Below, piece by piece: positions 8,029 to 15,324 of a stretch of 22,528 nt of DNA (position 1 is the stretch's first letter; each line of letters opens with the position of its first letter). Source of the DNA: an uncultured Agathobacter sp. (GTDB lineage: Bacteria > Bacillota > Clostridia > Lachnospirales > Lachnospiraceae); the NCBI GenBank assembly GCA_934365945.1, contig CAKRNE010000031.1, positions 1-22,528 of the forward strand. Direction: 5' to 3'. The notes beneath the pieces are model-generated. The model was not told the origin of the DNA and did not search any database. It saw nothing but the letters and a program-made list of their open reading frames with translations. Position numbers and translations under genes: made by a program.

Positions 8029-8043
8029 CATAAAATAGCCTTG

Positions 8044-8049
8044 TATAAT
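8044..8049 (+). promoter_or_regulatory. -10 box of the candidate small RNA
   Basis: Perfect TATAAT. The hexamer 17 bases upstream (TCGAAA at 8021-8026) is a poor -35 and falls inside the tandem repeat, so the promoter would need an activator or be weak. Confidence 0.45.
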
Positions 8050-8055
8050 CTGTGA

Positions 8056-8190
8056 ATTAAATGGGATAACAACCATGGCATATACCACGGAGTCAGGAGT
8101 TTGGGTTGTGCCGGTTGGGTGTTTGAGAGATTAATATAGAACAGACTGTAAAATTGGGCTGACCGCTCAAAAATACAGTCTGCTTTTTTA
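8056..8190 (+). ncRNA. Candidate small non-coding RNA, about 135 nt, ending in an intrinsic terminator
   Basis: Bounded by a TATAAT box (8044) and a strong terminator (8142-8190), with no open reading frame of note. Internal pairing includes ACAACC (8069-8074) with GGTTGT (8104-8109), and TTTGAG (8122-8127) with CTCAAA (8166-8171). The latter lies in the terminator loop, so a pseudoknot or an alternative to the terminator is possible. The middle is G-rich with several GG/GGG runs (8089-8118). It does not match any riboswitch class I know, and there is no gene directly behind the terminator, so a trans-acting RNA is likelier than a leader. Function unknown. Confidence 0.45.
8142..8190 (+). terminator. 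Intrinsic terminator of the candidate small RNA
   Basis: CAGACTGTA (8142-8150) pairs perfectly with TACAGTCTG (8174-8182) over nine base pairs around a 23-base loop, followed by C and six Ts. The large loop is unusual and contains a segment complementary to 8122-8127. Confidence 0.75.
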
Positions 8191-8214
8191 TTGTATATCA
8201 TTGTCACAGTGTGA

Positions 8215-8461
8215 GGGAGCAGGCGGGGCAGAAAATTGCCCATCCAATGAGTTTGTACGAAGCTGCTTAGAGGCTGTTGGAATTGTAATAGGTACACAGC
8301 AGCGCACGTGCATGGAAGCACGGGCGAGGCGTTACCGCGCCATGGACGGCGCGTAAAAGCCGGCTGCGTCGGGCATAGAAAATCTGACTTACAATTCTTA
8401 CAGCCTCTTTGCTGCTGGTAGGAAACGTGTTGGATGGGCAATTTTCTGCCCGCCTGCTCCC
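8215..8461. repeat. 247-bp long inverted-repeat element (MITE-like) upstream of the fatty-acid operon
   Basis: Terminal arms 8215-8247 and 8430-8461 are complementary over 32 positions, with only one extra G in the left arm. Inner arms 8269-8288 and 8389-8408 match at 18 of 20. The GC-rich core holds two adjacent stem-loops: CGTGC/GCACG (8307-8322) and a longer CGCGCC/GGCGCG stem flanked by TTA/TAA (8332-8356); both loops begin ATGGA. No transposase or believable protein is inside, so it is a non-autonomous element or structured repeat. GC is clearly higher than in the flanking AT-rich sequence. I did not identify target-site duplications. Copy number elsewhere in the genome is unknown from this window. 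Confidence 0.8.
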
Positions 8462-8498
8462 GTACCATATAAAAAATATAAAATAAAAATACTTTGAC

Positions 8499-8526
8499 TT
8501 GACAACTATTTAAAATGTGATATACT
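8499..8526 (+). promoter_or_regulatory. Promoter of the fatty-acid synthesis operon
   Basis: TTGACA (8499-8504), 16-base spacer, and TATACT (8521-8526) extended by TGA immediately upstream. This near-consensus sigma-A promoter predicts a start near 8533 and a leader of about 100 nt before acpP. Confidence 0.85.
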
Positions 8527-8532
8527 TTCACT

Positions 8533-8562
8533 GTCAAATGATTTGATTAGGAAAATATTTGA
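8533..8562 (+). promoter_or_regulatory. Probable operator overlapping the acpP start site
   Basis: A perfect 13-base palindrome TCAAATGATTTGA (8534-8546) lies on the predicted transcription start, and an ATTTGAC (8556-8562) repeats the right half-site and pairs symmetrically with GTCAAAT (8533-8539). Further TTTGAC/TTGAC words lie in the -35 region. FabT sites in streptococci are built from the same TTTGA/TCAAA half-sites, though arranged in the other order. Control by the MarR-type protein at 16306 is inferred. Confidence 0.5.
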
Positions 8563-8631
8563 CACGCAAACTAGTGCAAACGTACCAGCACACAAAACCG
8601 AAAATAAACACAGAAAAAGGAGAACAGAAAT

Positions 8632-8865
8632 ATGTTGGAGAAAATCAAGGAAATCGTAGCAGATCAGTTAGGAATCGACGAGGATGATATCAAATTAGAG
8701 TCAAACTTCAAGGAGGATCTTGAGGCAGATTCATTAGATCTTTTCGAGCTTGTAATGGCACTCGAGGAGGAGTACGGAGTAGAAATCCCTTCAGAGGATT
8801 TAGAGAAAATCGCAACAGTAAACGACATCATTGAGTATCTTAAGAACAAAGGTGTAGAGGCTTAA
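8632..8865 (+). CDS. acpP: Acyl carrier protein
   Basis: Carrier of acyl chains for type II fatty-acid synthesis, 77 residues, very acidic. The phosphopantetheine site is S34 in E-A-D-S-L-D, followed by the family's helix II ([17 protein letters not shown]). Start ATG 8632 follows a strong AAAAGGAGA site. It is the first gene of the operon and is followed at 5 bases by fabK. Codon use (frequent GAG, CTT, TTA, few rare codons) looks like a highly expressed gene. Loading by a holo-ACP synthase encoded elsewhere is required. Confidence 0.97.
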   Translation: MLEKIKEIVADQLGIDEDDIKLESNFKEDLEADSLDLFELVMALEEEYGVEIPSEDLEKIATVNDIIEYLKNKGVEA

Positions 8866-8870
8866 AAGAC

Positions 8871-9779
8871 ATGGAAACAAGAATAACAAAGCTTCTTGGA
8901 ATAAAATATCCGGTCATTCAGGGTGGCATGGCATGGGTAGCAACCCATGAGCTTGCCAGCGCTGTGTCCAATGCAGGCGGACTTGGCATCATCGGAGCAG
9001 GTGGAGCCCCGGCTTCATGGGTAAAGGAGCAGATAGTCGCTGCAAAGAAGGAGACAGATAAGCCATTCGGAGTCAACCTCATGCTTATGAATCCGGAGGC
9101 TGATGAGATAGCAAAAATCATCGCCGAGGAAAAGGTAAAGGTAGTCACCACCGGCGCAGGAAATCCTGCAAAGTATATGGACATGTGGAAAGAAGCAGGC
9201 GTCATCGTAATCCCTGTAGTTGCAAGCGTAGCACTCGCAAAGCTCATGGAGAGAGGCGGGGCAGGCGCAGTGATCGCAGAGGGAATGGAGTCAGGCGGAC
9301 ATATCGGAGCACAGACTACCATGACACTTGTGCCACAGGTTGTTGATGCAGTGAGTATCCCTGTAATCGCAGCAGGCGGAATTGCAGACAACAGAGGCTT
9401 TAATGCGGCATTTGCACTCGGTGCAGAGGCAGTCCAGATGGGCACACGCTTTGTCACAGCAAAAGAATCGATAGTTCATGAAAACTATAAGCAGAAGGTT
9501 ATAAAGGCCAAGGATATAGACTCCGAGGTTACAGGAATGAGCACAGGCCATCCGATCAGAGTGCTCAGAAACAAGATGACCAGACAATATCTCAAGCTGG
9601 AAAAGGAAGGAGCTCCATTTGAAGAGCTCGAAAAAATGACACTTGGCGCACTCAGAAAAGCCGTTGTAGACGGAGATACCGTATATGGCAGCGTCATGGC
9701 AGGTCAGAGCGCAGGCCTCGTAAAGAAAGAGGAAACCTGCAAAGAAATAATTGAGGATGTAGTGGGACTGAACAAATAG
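8871..9779 (+). CDS. fabK: Enoyl-[acyl-carrier-protein] reductase II, FMN-dependent
   Basis: Catalyses the last, reducing step of each fatty-acid elongation round with a flavin; the FabI-independent isozyme, known for insensitivity to triclosan. 302 residues form a TIM barrel of the nitronate monooxygenase/FabK family: N-terminal K-Y-P-V-I-Q-G-G-M-A-W, an FMN-contacting T-T-G-A-G-N-P stretch near residue 98, and GMESGGHIGAQTT with H144 at the same position as the active-site histidine of the pneumococcal enzyme. A second phosphate-binding segment (A-A-G-G-I-A-D) follows near 166. The ribosome binding site (AGAGG, 8856-8860) lies inside the end of acpP, so translation is coupled. A clear hairpin lies between this gene and fabD. 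Confidence 0.95.
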   Translation: METRITKLLGIKYPVIQGGMAWVATHELASAVSNAGGLGIIGAGGAPASWVKEQIVAAKKETDKPFGVNLMLMNPEADEIAKIIAEEKVKVVTTGAGNPAKYMDMWKEAGVIVIPVVASVALAKLMERGGAGAVIAEGMESGGHIGAQTTMTLVPQVVDAVSIPVIAAGGIADNRGFNAAFALGAEAVQMGTRFVTAKESIVHENYKQKVIKAKDIDSEVTGMSTGHPIRVLRNKMTRQYLKLEKEGAPFEELEKMTLGALRKAVVDGDTVYGSVMAGQSAGLVKKEETCKEIIEDVVGLNK

Positions 9780-9807
9780 ACAGTATTCACTTTTACATGC
9801 AAATTTA

Positions 9808-9848
9808 AGGATACCGGGCGGCCTTAAAAGAGCGGCTTACGGTATCCT
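9808..9848 (+). other. Intercistronic hairpin between fabK and fabD
   Basis: AGGATACCG (9808-9816) pairs perfectly with CGGTATCCT (9840-9848); further G-C pairing is possible inside. No T-tract follows, and the fabD ribosome binding site starts about ten bases later, so it is likelier an mRNA processing or stabilising element than a terminator. Confidence 0.6.
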
Positions 9849-9872
9849 GTCAGAAATAAGGAGAAACCGAAA

Positions 9873-10799
9873 ATGGGTAAGAGAGTATTTATGTTTCCCG
9901 GACAGGGCTCACAGTACATAGGAATGGGTAAGGAATTTTACGATACAATGCCAAATGCAAAGGCAGTGATCGACCTTGCCAGTGAACAGACAGGCTTGGA
10001 TATTCCGGCGCTTTGCTTTGAGGAAAATGACAAGCTCAACATTACAGAGTACACACAGATATGTATGCTTGCAGTTGAGGCGGCTATATATCAGGCAATC
10101 ATCGACAAGGGTATCACACCTGATGTCACAGCAGGCTTAAGCCTTGGGGAATATGGTGCTCTCATCGCATCAGGAGCCATGACTATGGCAGATGCATTCG
10201 CAGTTGTCAGAAAAAGAGGAATCTACATGCAGGAGGCAGTTCCTACAGGTGGAGCCATGACAGCGGTTTTAGGACTTGATCCGCAGGTCATTGAGGATAT
10301 CTGCAAAAAGACAGCAGATGAGACAAATTCAGTGGTATCGGTAGCCAACTATAACTGCCCGGGACAGATTGTTATCACAGGAGAAAAGGCAGCAGTAGAT
10401 GCCGCAGCAGCAGCCTGCAGTGAGGCAGGAGCCAAGAGATGCGTACCGCTCAAGGTCAGCGGACCTTTCCACTCAGCAATGCTTAAGGGAGCAGGCGAGA
10501 AGCTCGCAGATGCACTTGAGAGTGTAGAAATCCACGATATCAAGGTGCCATATATCACAAACGTCACAGCAGACTATGTGAAGTCACCGGCAGACGTCAA
10601 GGATTATCTGACAAAGCAGGTTTCATCGTCAGTACGCTGGCAGCAGACCATTGAGCGCCTTATCGCAGACGGTGCAGATGAGTTCGTGGAAATCGGACCG
10701 GGACGCTCACTCAGCGGATTTATGAGAAAGATAAATAGAGACGTAAAAGTCGTAAACATAGATAAACTGGAGGATTTTGAAAAGTATGTTAACAGGTAA
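9873..10799 (+). CDS. fabD: Malonyl-CoA:ACP transacylase
   Basis: Transfers malonyl groups from coenzyme A to the acyl carrier protein, supplying the extender unit for FabH and FabF. 308 residues. N-terminal [12 protein letters not shown] is the family's oxyanion-loop segment. The nucleophile is S90 in GLSLGEY and the partner histidine is H200 in G-P-F-H-S. A conserved Gln/Arg pair surrounds the K-R-G-I-Y-M-Q-E segment, and E-I-G-P-G-R-S-L closes the protein. The start follows AAGGAG. The end overlaps fabG by 14 bases, so the two are translationally coupled. Confidence 0.96.
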   Translation: MGKRVFMFPGQGSQYIGMGKEFYDTMPNAKAVIDLASEQTGLDIPALCFEENDKLNITEYTQICMLAVEAAIYQAIIDKGITPDVTAGLSLGEYGALIASGAMTMADAFAVVRKRGIYMQEAVPTGGAMTAVLGLDPQVIEDICKKTADETNSVVSVANYNCPGQIVITGEKAAVDAAAAACSEAGAKRCVPLKVSGPFHSAMLKGAGEKLADALESVEIHDIKVPYITNVTADYVKSPADVKDYLTKQVSSSVRWQQTIERLIADGADEFVEIGPGRSLSGFMRKINRDVKVVNIDKLEDFEKYVNR

Positions 10800-11526
10800 A
10801 AATGCCCTGGTTACAGGCGCAAGCCGCGGAATTGGAAGACAGATAGCTCTTACACTTGCCGCAGCGCATGCCTTTGTAATAGTAAATTATAATGGTTCAA
10901 AGGAAAAGGCGGATGCCGTTGTTGCAGAGATAAAGGCAGCAGGCGGTGATGCAGTTTCTTATCAGTGCAATGTATCTGATTTTGACGAGTGCCAGAATAT
11001 GATAACAGCGCTCATCAAGGAATACAAGCACATAGATATCCTTGTAAACAACGCAGGAATCACAAGAGACGGTCTCATCATGAAGATGAGCGAGGCAGAC
11101 TATGACGCAGTGCTTGACACAAACCTTAAGGGTGCGTTCAACACAATCCGTCACATGTCACGCTATTTCCTGAAGCAGAAATCAGGAAGAATTATCAATA
11201 TTTCATCTGTTTCCGGAATACTCGGAAATGCAGGACAGGCCAACTACAGCGCCAGCAAGGCAGGAGTTATAGGACTCACAAAGGCTGTAGCCAGAGAGCT
11301 TGCCAGCAGGGGAATCACAGCAAATGCAGTGGCACCGGGCTTTGTAGAGACAGAGATGACAGACGTGCTTGCCGATGCGGCAAAGGAGAATCTTTTATCA
11401 CAGATTCCGCTTGGCAGGCCGGGAAACACAAAGGATATCGCAAACGCAGTATTATTTTTAGCATCAGATGCAGCAGGCTACATCACAGGCCAGGTGCTGT
11501 CTGTTGACGGAGGAATGGCAATATGA
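10786..11526 (+). CDS. fabG: 3-oxoacyl-[acyl-carrier-protein] reductase
   Basis: NADPH-dependent short-chain dehydrogenase that reduces 3-ketoacyl-ACP. 246 residues from ATG 10786, chosen because GGAGG at 10769-10773 is a workable 12 bases upstream and the resulting [17 protein letters not shown] matches the FabG N-terminus; an in-frame TTG at 10777 is too close to that site. The nucleotide-binding motif is T-G-A-S-R-G-I-G, followed by N-N-A-G-I-T. The catalytic triad is in N-I-S-S-V-S-G and the Y-S-A-S-K of the classical Y-x-x-x-K. The C-terminal [10 protein letters not shown] is typical. The stop overlaps fabF in ATGA. Confidence 0.96.
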   Translation: MLTGKNALVTGASRGIGRQIALTLAAAHAFVIVNYNGSKEKADAVVAEIKAAGGDAVSYQCNVSDFDECQNMITALIKEYKHIDILVNNAGITRDGLIMKMSEADYDAVLDTNLKGAFNTIRHMSRYFLKQKSGRIINISSVSGILGNAGQANYSASKAGVIGLTKAVARELASRGITANAVAPGFVETEMTDVLADAAKENLLSQIPLGRPGNTKDIANAVLFLASDAAGYITGQVLSVDGGMAI

Positions 11527-12755
11527 GTAGAAGAGTAGTTGTAACAGGACTTGGAGCAGTAACACCAATCGGAAATAATGTGGACGATTTCTGGGCATCG
11601 GTAAAGGCCGGAAAAATTGGATTTGACCACATCACAAAATTTGACACAACAGATTATAAATGTCACATCGCAGCAGAGCTTAAGGATTTTAATCCACAGG
11701 ATTTTATGGACAGAAAGGCTGCAAAGAGAATGGAGCCATTCTCACAGTACGCTGTAGCTGCAGCAAAGCAGGCAATTGATGACAGTGGACTTGACATTGA
11801 AAAGGAAGATCCATACATGGTTGGATGTGCCATCGGTTCAGGTATCGGAAGCCTTCAGGCTATGGAGCGCGAGACACAAAAGCTTTATGAAAAGGGACCA
11901 AACAGAGTCAATCCTCTGCTTGTCCCGCTCATGATCTGTAACATGGCAGCAGGAAATGTTTCTATCCAGTTTGGCCTCAAGGGAAAGAGCATCAATGATG
12001 TAACAGCCTGCGCTACAGGAACAAACACAATCGGTGAGGCATACAGAAGCATCCAGTATGGTGAGGCTGACGTGATGGTAGCCGGTGGTACAGAGGGCAG
12101 TGTATGTCCTATCGGAATCGCAGGATTTACAGCACTCACAGCGCTTTCTACAGTAGATGATCCGGCAAAGTGCTCACTTCCGTTCGACAAGAACCGAAGC
12201 GGCTTTGTAATGGGCGAGGGAGCAGGAGTAGTTATCCTTGAGGAGCTTGGGCATGCAAAGGCAAGAGGCGCAAAGATTTATGCAGAGGTAGTCGGATACG
12301 GCTGCTCATCTGATGCATACCACATCACATCCCCACAGGAGGATGGCGCAGGTGCCGCAAGAGCCATGACCAACGCCATGAGCGATGCGGGTGTCACACC
12401 GGCAGATGTAAAATACATCAATGCGCACGGAACAGGCACACATCATAATGATCTTTTCGAGACAAGAGCAATCAAGCTTGCGTTCGGTGATGAGGCTGCA
12501 AATCTTAAAATCAATTCAACAAAGTCTATGATAGGACATCTGCTCGGTGCAGCAGGAGCTGTGGAGTTTATCACATGTGTGAAGGAAATCCAGGATGGAT
12601 TTATACATAAGACTGTTGGCTATGAGACTCCTGATGAGGAGATTGATCTCAATTACTGTAAGGACAGCTATGAGGAGCCTGTTGAGTATGCACTGAGCAA
12701 TTCACTGGGATTTGGTGGACATAATGCAAGTATTCTGCTCAAGGCTTATAAATAA
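11523..12755 (+). CDS. fabF: 3-oxoacyl-[acyl-carrier-protein] synthase II
   Basis: Condensing enzyme that extends acyl-ACP by two carbons. 410 residues, thiolase fold. The Cys-His-His triad is complete: C163 in T-A-C-A-T-G-T, H302 in N-A-H-G-T-G-T, and H339 in G-H-L-L-G-A-A-G. N-terminal [12 protein letters not shown] and the late G-F-G-G-H-N-A-S are standard. It begins on the fabG stop. It is the last gene before a 338-base interruption that carries a palindromic element and no accB gene. Confidence 0.97.
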   Translation: MSRRVVVTGLGAVTPIGNNVDDFWASVKAGKIGFDHITKFDTTDYKCHIAAELKDFNPQDFMDRKAAKRMEPFSQYAVAAAKQAIDDSGLDIEKEDPYMVGCAIGSGIGSLQAMERETQKLYEKGPNRVNPLLVPLMICNMAAGNVSIQFGLKGKSINDVTACATGTNTIGEAYRSIQYGEADVMVAGGTEGSVCPIGIAGFTALTALSTVDDPAKCSLPFDKNRSGFVMGEGAGVVILEELGHAKARGAKIYAEVVGYGCSSDAYHITSPQEDGAGAARAMTNAMSDAGVTPADVKYINAHGTGTHHNDLFETRAIKLAFGDEAANLKINSTKSMIGHLLGAAGAVEFITCVKEIQDGFIHKTVGYETPDEEIDLNYCKDSYEEPVEYALSNSLGFGGHNASILLKAYK

Positions 12756-12776
12756 ATAGCTTCTGCTTTTTTAGGG

Positions 12777-12986
12777 GCTTCGCGAATTCAGGCTGTGAGG
12801 TCCGGTGGAGCACACAGTATATTCCTCATAAAAAATATGAAGTCAGTCACGGCATTTTGCACGGACAGGCTGTGATATGGAGCTAGCGCTTCATGCTATT
12901 GGAGCGGATGGAACGCCGTGACAGTTCATATTTTTTATTCAGAACACACTGTGCGCTTCCCGGCTCCACTTTGTTGAGCGCGAAGC
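12777..12986. repeat. About 210-bp imperfect inverted-repeat element between fabF and fabZ
   Basis: Nested arms: GCTTCGCG (12777-12784) with CGCGAAGC (12979-12986); 12799-12824 with 12942-12967 (imperfect); and 12828-12853 with 12915-12938, almost perfectly complementary except for two extra bases in the left arm. The loop (about 12854-12914) holds a smaller stem region. There is no reading frame. It resembles a MITE or a large RNA hairpin and is unlike the element at 8215 in sequence. Lying within the operon, it would fold in the mRNA and could alter expression of the genes behind it. Confidence 0.7.
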
Positions 12987-13050
12987 GTGTGCGCAGTTTA
13001 GGTTTATGGAATACTTTGTGCTTCATTGCTCCACTTTGTGGAGCTCGAAG
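12950..13050 (+). repeat. Imperfect direct repeat at the right side of the fabF-fabZ element
   Basis: A 23-base word beginning GCTCCACTTTGT occurs at 12963-12985 and 13028-13050 with 21 of 23 identical; the similarity extends weakly leftward to about 12950 and 13017. The second copy is itself a small palindrome (GCTCCAC-TTT-GTGGAGC). The rest of 12987-13093 holds nothing else I recognise except the fabZ ribosome binding site. Confidence 0.65.
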
Positions 13051-13093
13051 AATGTAAATAGTTTACAGTAAGTTGAGAAAGGATATATGCAAT

Positions 13094-13522
13094 ATGTCAA
13101 TTATGAATACGCAGCAGATTATGGATATTCTGCCGCACCGCAGTCCGTTTCTTCTCATTGATACGGTTGAGGAGCTGGAGCCGGGCGTAAAGTGTGTGGC
13201 CAAGAAGAATGTGACTATGAATGAGCCGCATTTTATGGGACATTTTCCGGGAAATCCGGTGATGCCGGGAGTGCTTATTATTGAGGCTTTGGCGCAGACC
13301 GGTGCAGTTGCCATTCTTTGTCAGGATGAGTGGAAGGGCAAGACTGCATATTTTGCAGGCATCAATAATGCCAAGTTCAAGCAGAAGGTGGTTCCGGGTG
13401 ATACGCTGGAGCTGACCACTGAGATTATAAAGGTTAAGGGTCCTATCGGTGTGGGCAAGGCTGTTGCCAGGGTAAACGGCAAGGTTGCCTGTATGGCGGA
13501 GCTTACATTTGCAATAGGTTAA
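13094..13522 (+). CDS. fabZ: 3-hydroxyacyl-[acyl-carrier-protein] dehydratase
   Basis: Hot-dog-fold dehydratase producing trans-2-enoyl-ACP. I use ATG 13094 (142 residues): AAAGG at 13078-13082 is 11 bases upstream and the product starts [19 protein letters not shown], as in FabZ. An in-frame TTG at 13073 would place seven odd residues before it and overlap the ribosome binding site; ATG 13103 is another option. H50 in G-H-F-P-G-N-P and E64 in L-I-I-E-A-L-A-Q are the catalytic pair. accDA follows at 17 bases. accB and accC normally sit on either side of fabZ in streptococcal-type clusters; neither is here. Confidence 0.95.
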   Translation: MSIMNTQQIMDILPHRSPFLLIDTVEELEPGVKCVAKKNVTMNEPHFMGHFPGNPVMPGVLIIEALAQTGAVAILCQDEWKGKTAYFAGINNAKFKQKVVPGDTLELTTEIIKVKGPIGVGKAVARVNGKVACMAELTFAIG

Positions 13523-13539
13523 TTGCATAAGGAGACAAG

Positions 13540-15306
13540 ATGAAGTTATTCAAGAAGAAAGATAAAAATATAGAGGCTGATGAGGCTTTAGCAAAGAACG
13601 CTGAGAGCGCAAAAACAGCCACAGATGGCAAAAATGCCGGTGAAGCACAGGAAGCAAAAGAGGATGTCCCTGAGACAATCGTTTGTCCCAAGTGTGGCAA
13701 GACTGTGCTCAAATCAGTTGTAAAACAGCACAAATACGTCTGCTATGAGTGTAATTATTATTTCCGTGTGCGTGCTAAAAACAGAATCAGAATGGTTTCC
13801 GACAAGGAAACATTTGAGCCATGGTTTACAGAGCTTACAACGGGAAATCCTCTTAATTTCCCTGAGTATGAGGAGAAAATTGCAAAGACTCAGGAGAAAA
13901 CAGGACTTTCTGAGGGCATTGTCATCGGTAAGACAAAGATTTACGGCGAGGAGACAGTGCTTGGTGTAATTGATTCAAGATTTATGATGGGAAGCATGGG
14001 TCATGTGGTTGGTGAGAAAATCACAAGCGCATTTGAGCGTGCCACAGAGGAAAGACTTCCGGTTATATTATTCTGCTGTTCAGGCGGTGCCAGAATGCAG
14101 GAGGGTATCATTTCACTGATGCAGATGGCAAAGACCTCAGCCGCAGCAAAGCGTCATTCAGAGGCAGGACTTTTATATGTGCCTGTACTCACAGATCCTA
14201 CAACAGGTGGTGTGACAGCCAGCTTTGCAATGCTTGGAGACATCATTCTTGCAGAGCCAAAGGCACTTATCGGCTTTGCTGGTCCTCGTGTTATCGAGCA
14301 GACCATCGGACAGAAGCTGCCTGAGGGCTTCCAGAGGGCAGAGTTCCAGCTTGAGCACGGCTTTGTGGATATGATAGTTGAGCGTGAGGATTTAAAGAAG
14401 ACTCTTTACAAGATTTTACGTGCTCACAGACCTACCACTGGCTATGCCAATTTTGATCCGCTTCACTCAGACGACAATTACGAGCCGACAGAGCTTATGA
14501 AGGAGCGCGAGGCAAAGGCTAAGCCATTTAAGGTATGGGATAAGGTCAGCGCCGCAAGACAGATTAAGAGACTTGCATCGGTTGACTATATGGACTATAT
14601 CTTTGATGAGTTTATGGAGCTGCATGGAGACAGATATTTCCGCGATGACCCGGCTATCGTAGGTGGAATCGCATATTTAGACGGCCAGCCGGTCACAGTT
14701 ATCGGTGTTCACAAGGGAAAAGACCTTGAGGACTGCGCAAAGAGAAACTATGGTATGCCATCACCTGAGGGCTACCGCAAGGCACTGCGCCTCATGAAGC
14801 AGGCGGAGAAATTCAACCGTCCAATCATAACCTTTGTCAATACATCAGGAGCTTATCCTGGAATGGAAGCAGAGGAAAACGGACAGGGTGAGGCAATCGC
14901 AAGAAACCTTTATGAGATGAGCGGCATCAAGGTGCCAATCCTTTGTCTCATGATAGGAGAAGGCGGAAGCGGCGGAGCTTTAGCTCTTTCTGTAGGAAAT
15001 GAAGTGTGGATGATGGAAAATGCCACATACTCAATCCTCTCGCCTGAGGGCTTTGCATCTATCCTCTGGAAGGACGGAAAGCGTGCAAAGGAAGCCGCAG
15101 AGGTAATGAAGATTACAGCACACGACTTAAAGGAGCTTGATGTCGTGGATGATATAATACCTGAGTTTGGCGGAGCCGACGAGGATGCCATTTCATCAAT
15201 CGGAAACTACATGAAGGGCAACATGAAGAAATTCTTGGAAAAAGAAAGCAAATTGACAAAGGACCAGCTCTTGGAGGAAAGATACAAGCGTTTCCGCAAG
15301 TTCTAG
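13540..15306 (+). CDS. accDA: Fused acetyl-CoA carboxylase carboxyltransferase, beta (AccD) plus alpha (AccA)
   Basis: Carboxyltransferase half of acetyl-CoA carboxylase, moving CO2 from biotin to acetyl-CoA to form malonyl-CoA. One 588-residue chain carries both subunits. Residues 1-45 are a charged, Ala/Lys/Glu-rich leader. A four-cysteine zinc ribbon follows (C49, C52, C68, C71), then the AccD crotonase-like domain to about residue 300, with [10 protein letters not shown] and [13 protein letters not shown] linker near 305-325 leads to AccA (about 325-588), with E-L-H-G-D-R, T-S-G-A-Y-P-G and [10 protein letters not shown]. Both halves look intact. In E. coli these are separate proteins of about 304 and 319 residues; the alpha part here is shorter at its N-terminus. 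The biotin carrier and carboxylase partners are not encoded nearby. Confidence 0.95.
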   Translation: MKLFKKKDKNIEADEALAKNAESAKTATDGKNAGEAQEAKEDVPETIVCPKCGKTVLKSVVKQHKYVCYECNYYFRVRAKNRIRMVSDKETFEPWFTELTTGNPLNFPEYEEKIAKTQEKTGLSEGIVIGKTKIYGEETVLGVIDSRFMMGSMGHVVGEKITSAFERATEERLPVILFCCSGGARMQEGIISLMQMAKTSAAAKRHSEAGLLYVPVLTDPTTGGVTASFAMLGDIILAEPKALIGFAGPRVIEQTIGQKLPEGFQRAEFQLEHGFVDMIVEREDLKKTLYKILRAHRPTTGYANFDPLHSDDNYEPTELMKEREAKAKPFKVWDKVSAARQIKRLASVDYMDYIFDEFMELHGDRYFRDDPAIVGGIAYLDGQPVTVIGVHKGKDLEDCAKRNYGMPSPEGYRKALRLMKQAEKFNRPIITFVNTSGAYPGMEAEENGQGEAIARNLYEMSGIKVPILCLMIGEGGSGGALALSVGNEVWMMENATYSILSPEGFASILWKDGKRAKEAAEVMKITAHDLKELDVVDDIIPEFGGADEDAISSIGNYMKGNMKKFLEKESKLTKDQLLEERYKRFRKF

Positions 15307-15324
15307 TCCCGGAAAGGAAATTCT

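Noticed and set aside
8056..8190. Candidate RNA as a riboswitch for the fatty-acid genes
   Set aside because: Its terminator is about 440 bases before acpP and acpP has its own strong promoter at 8499, so it cannot control the operon as a simple leader.
7971..8537. 188-codon open frame on the minus strand across the small RNA and the inverted-repeat element
   Set aside because: Composition is not protein-like (Cys/Pro/Phe/Leu mixture), it runs through a terminator, palindromic arms and a promoter, has no ribosome binding site, and is best explained by open frames inside a repeat.
8918..9457. 179-codon minus-strand frame opposite fabK
   Set aside because: Antisense shadow rich in Ala/Pro/Ser; fabK has an intact active site on the plus strand.
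10777..10785. TTG start for fabG
   Set aside because: Only three bases after GGAGG; ATG 10786 gives the conserved FabG N-terminus.
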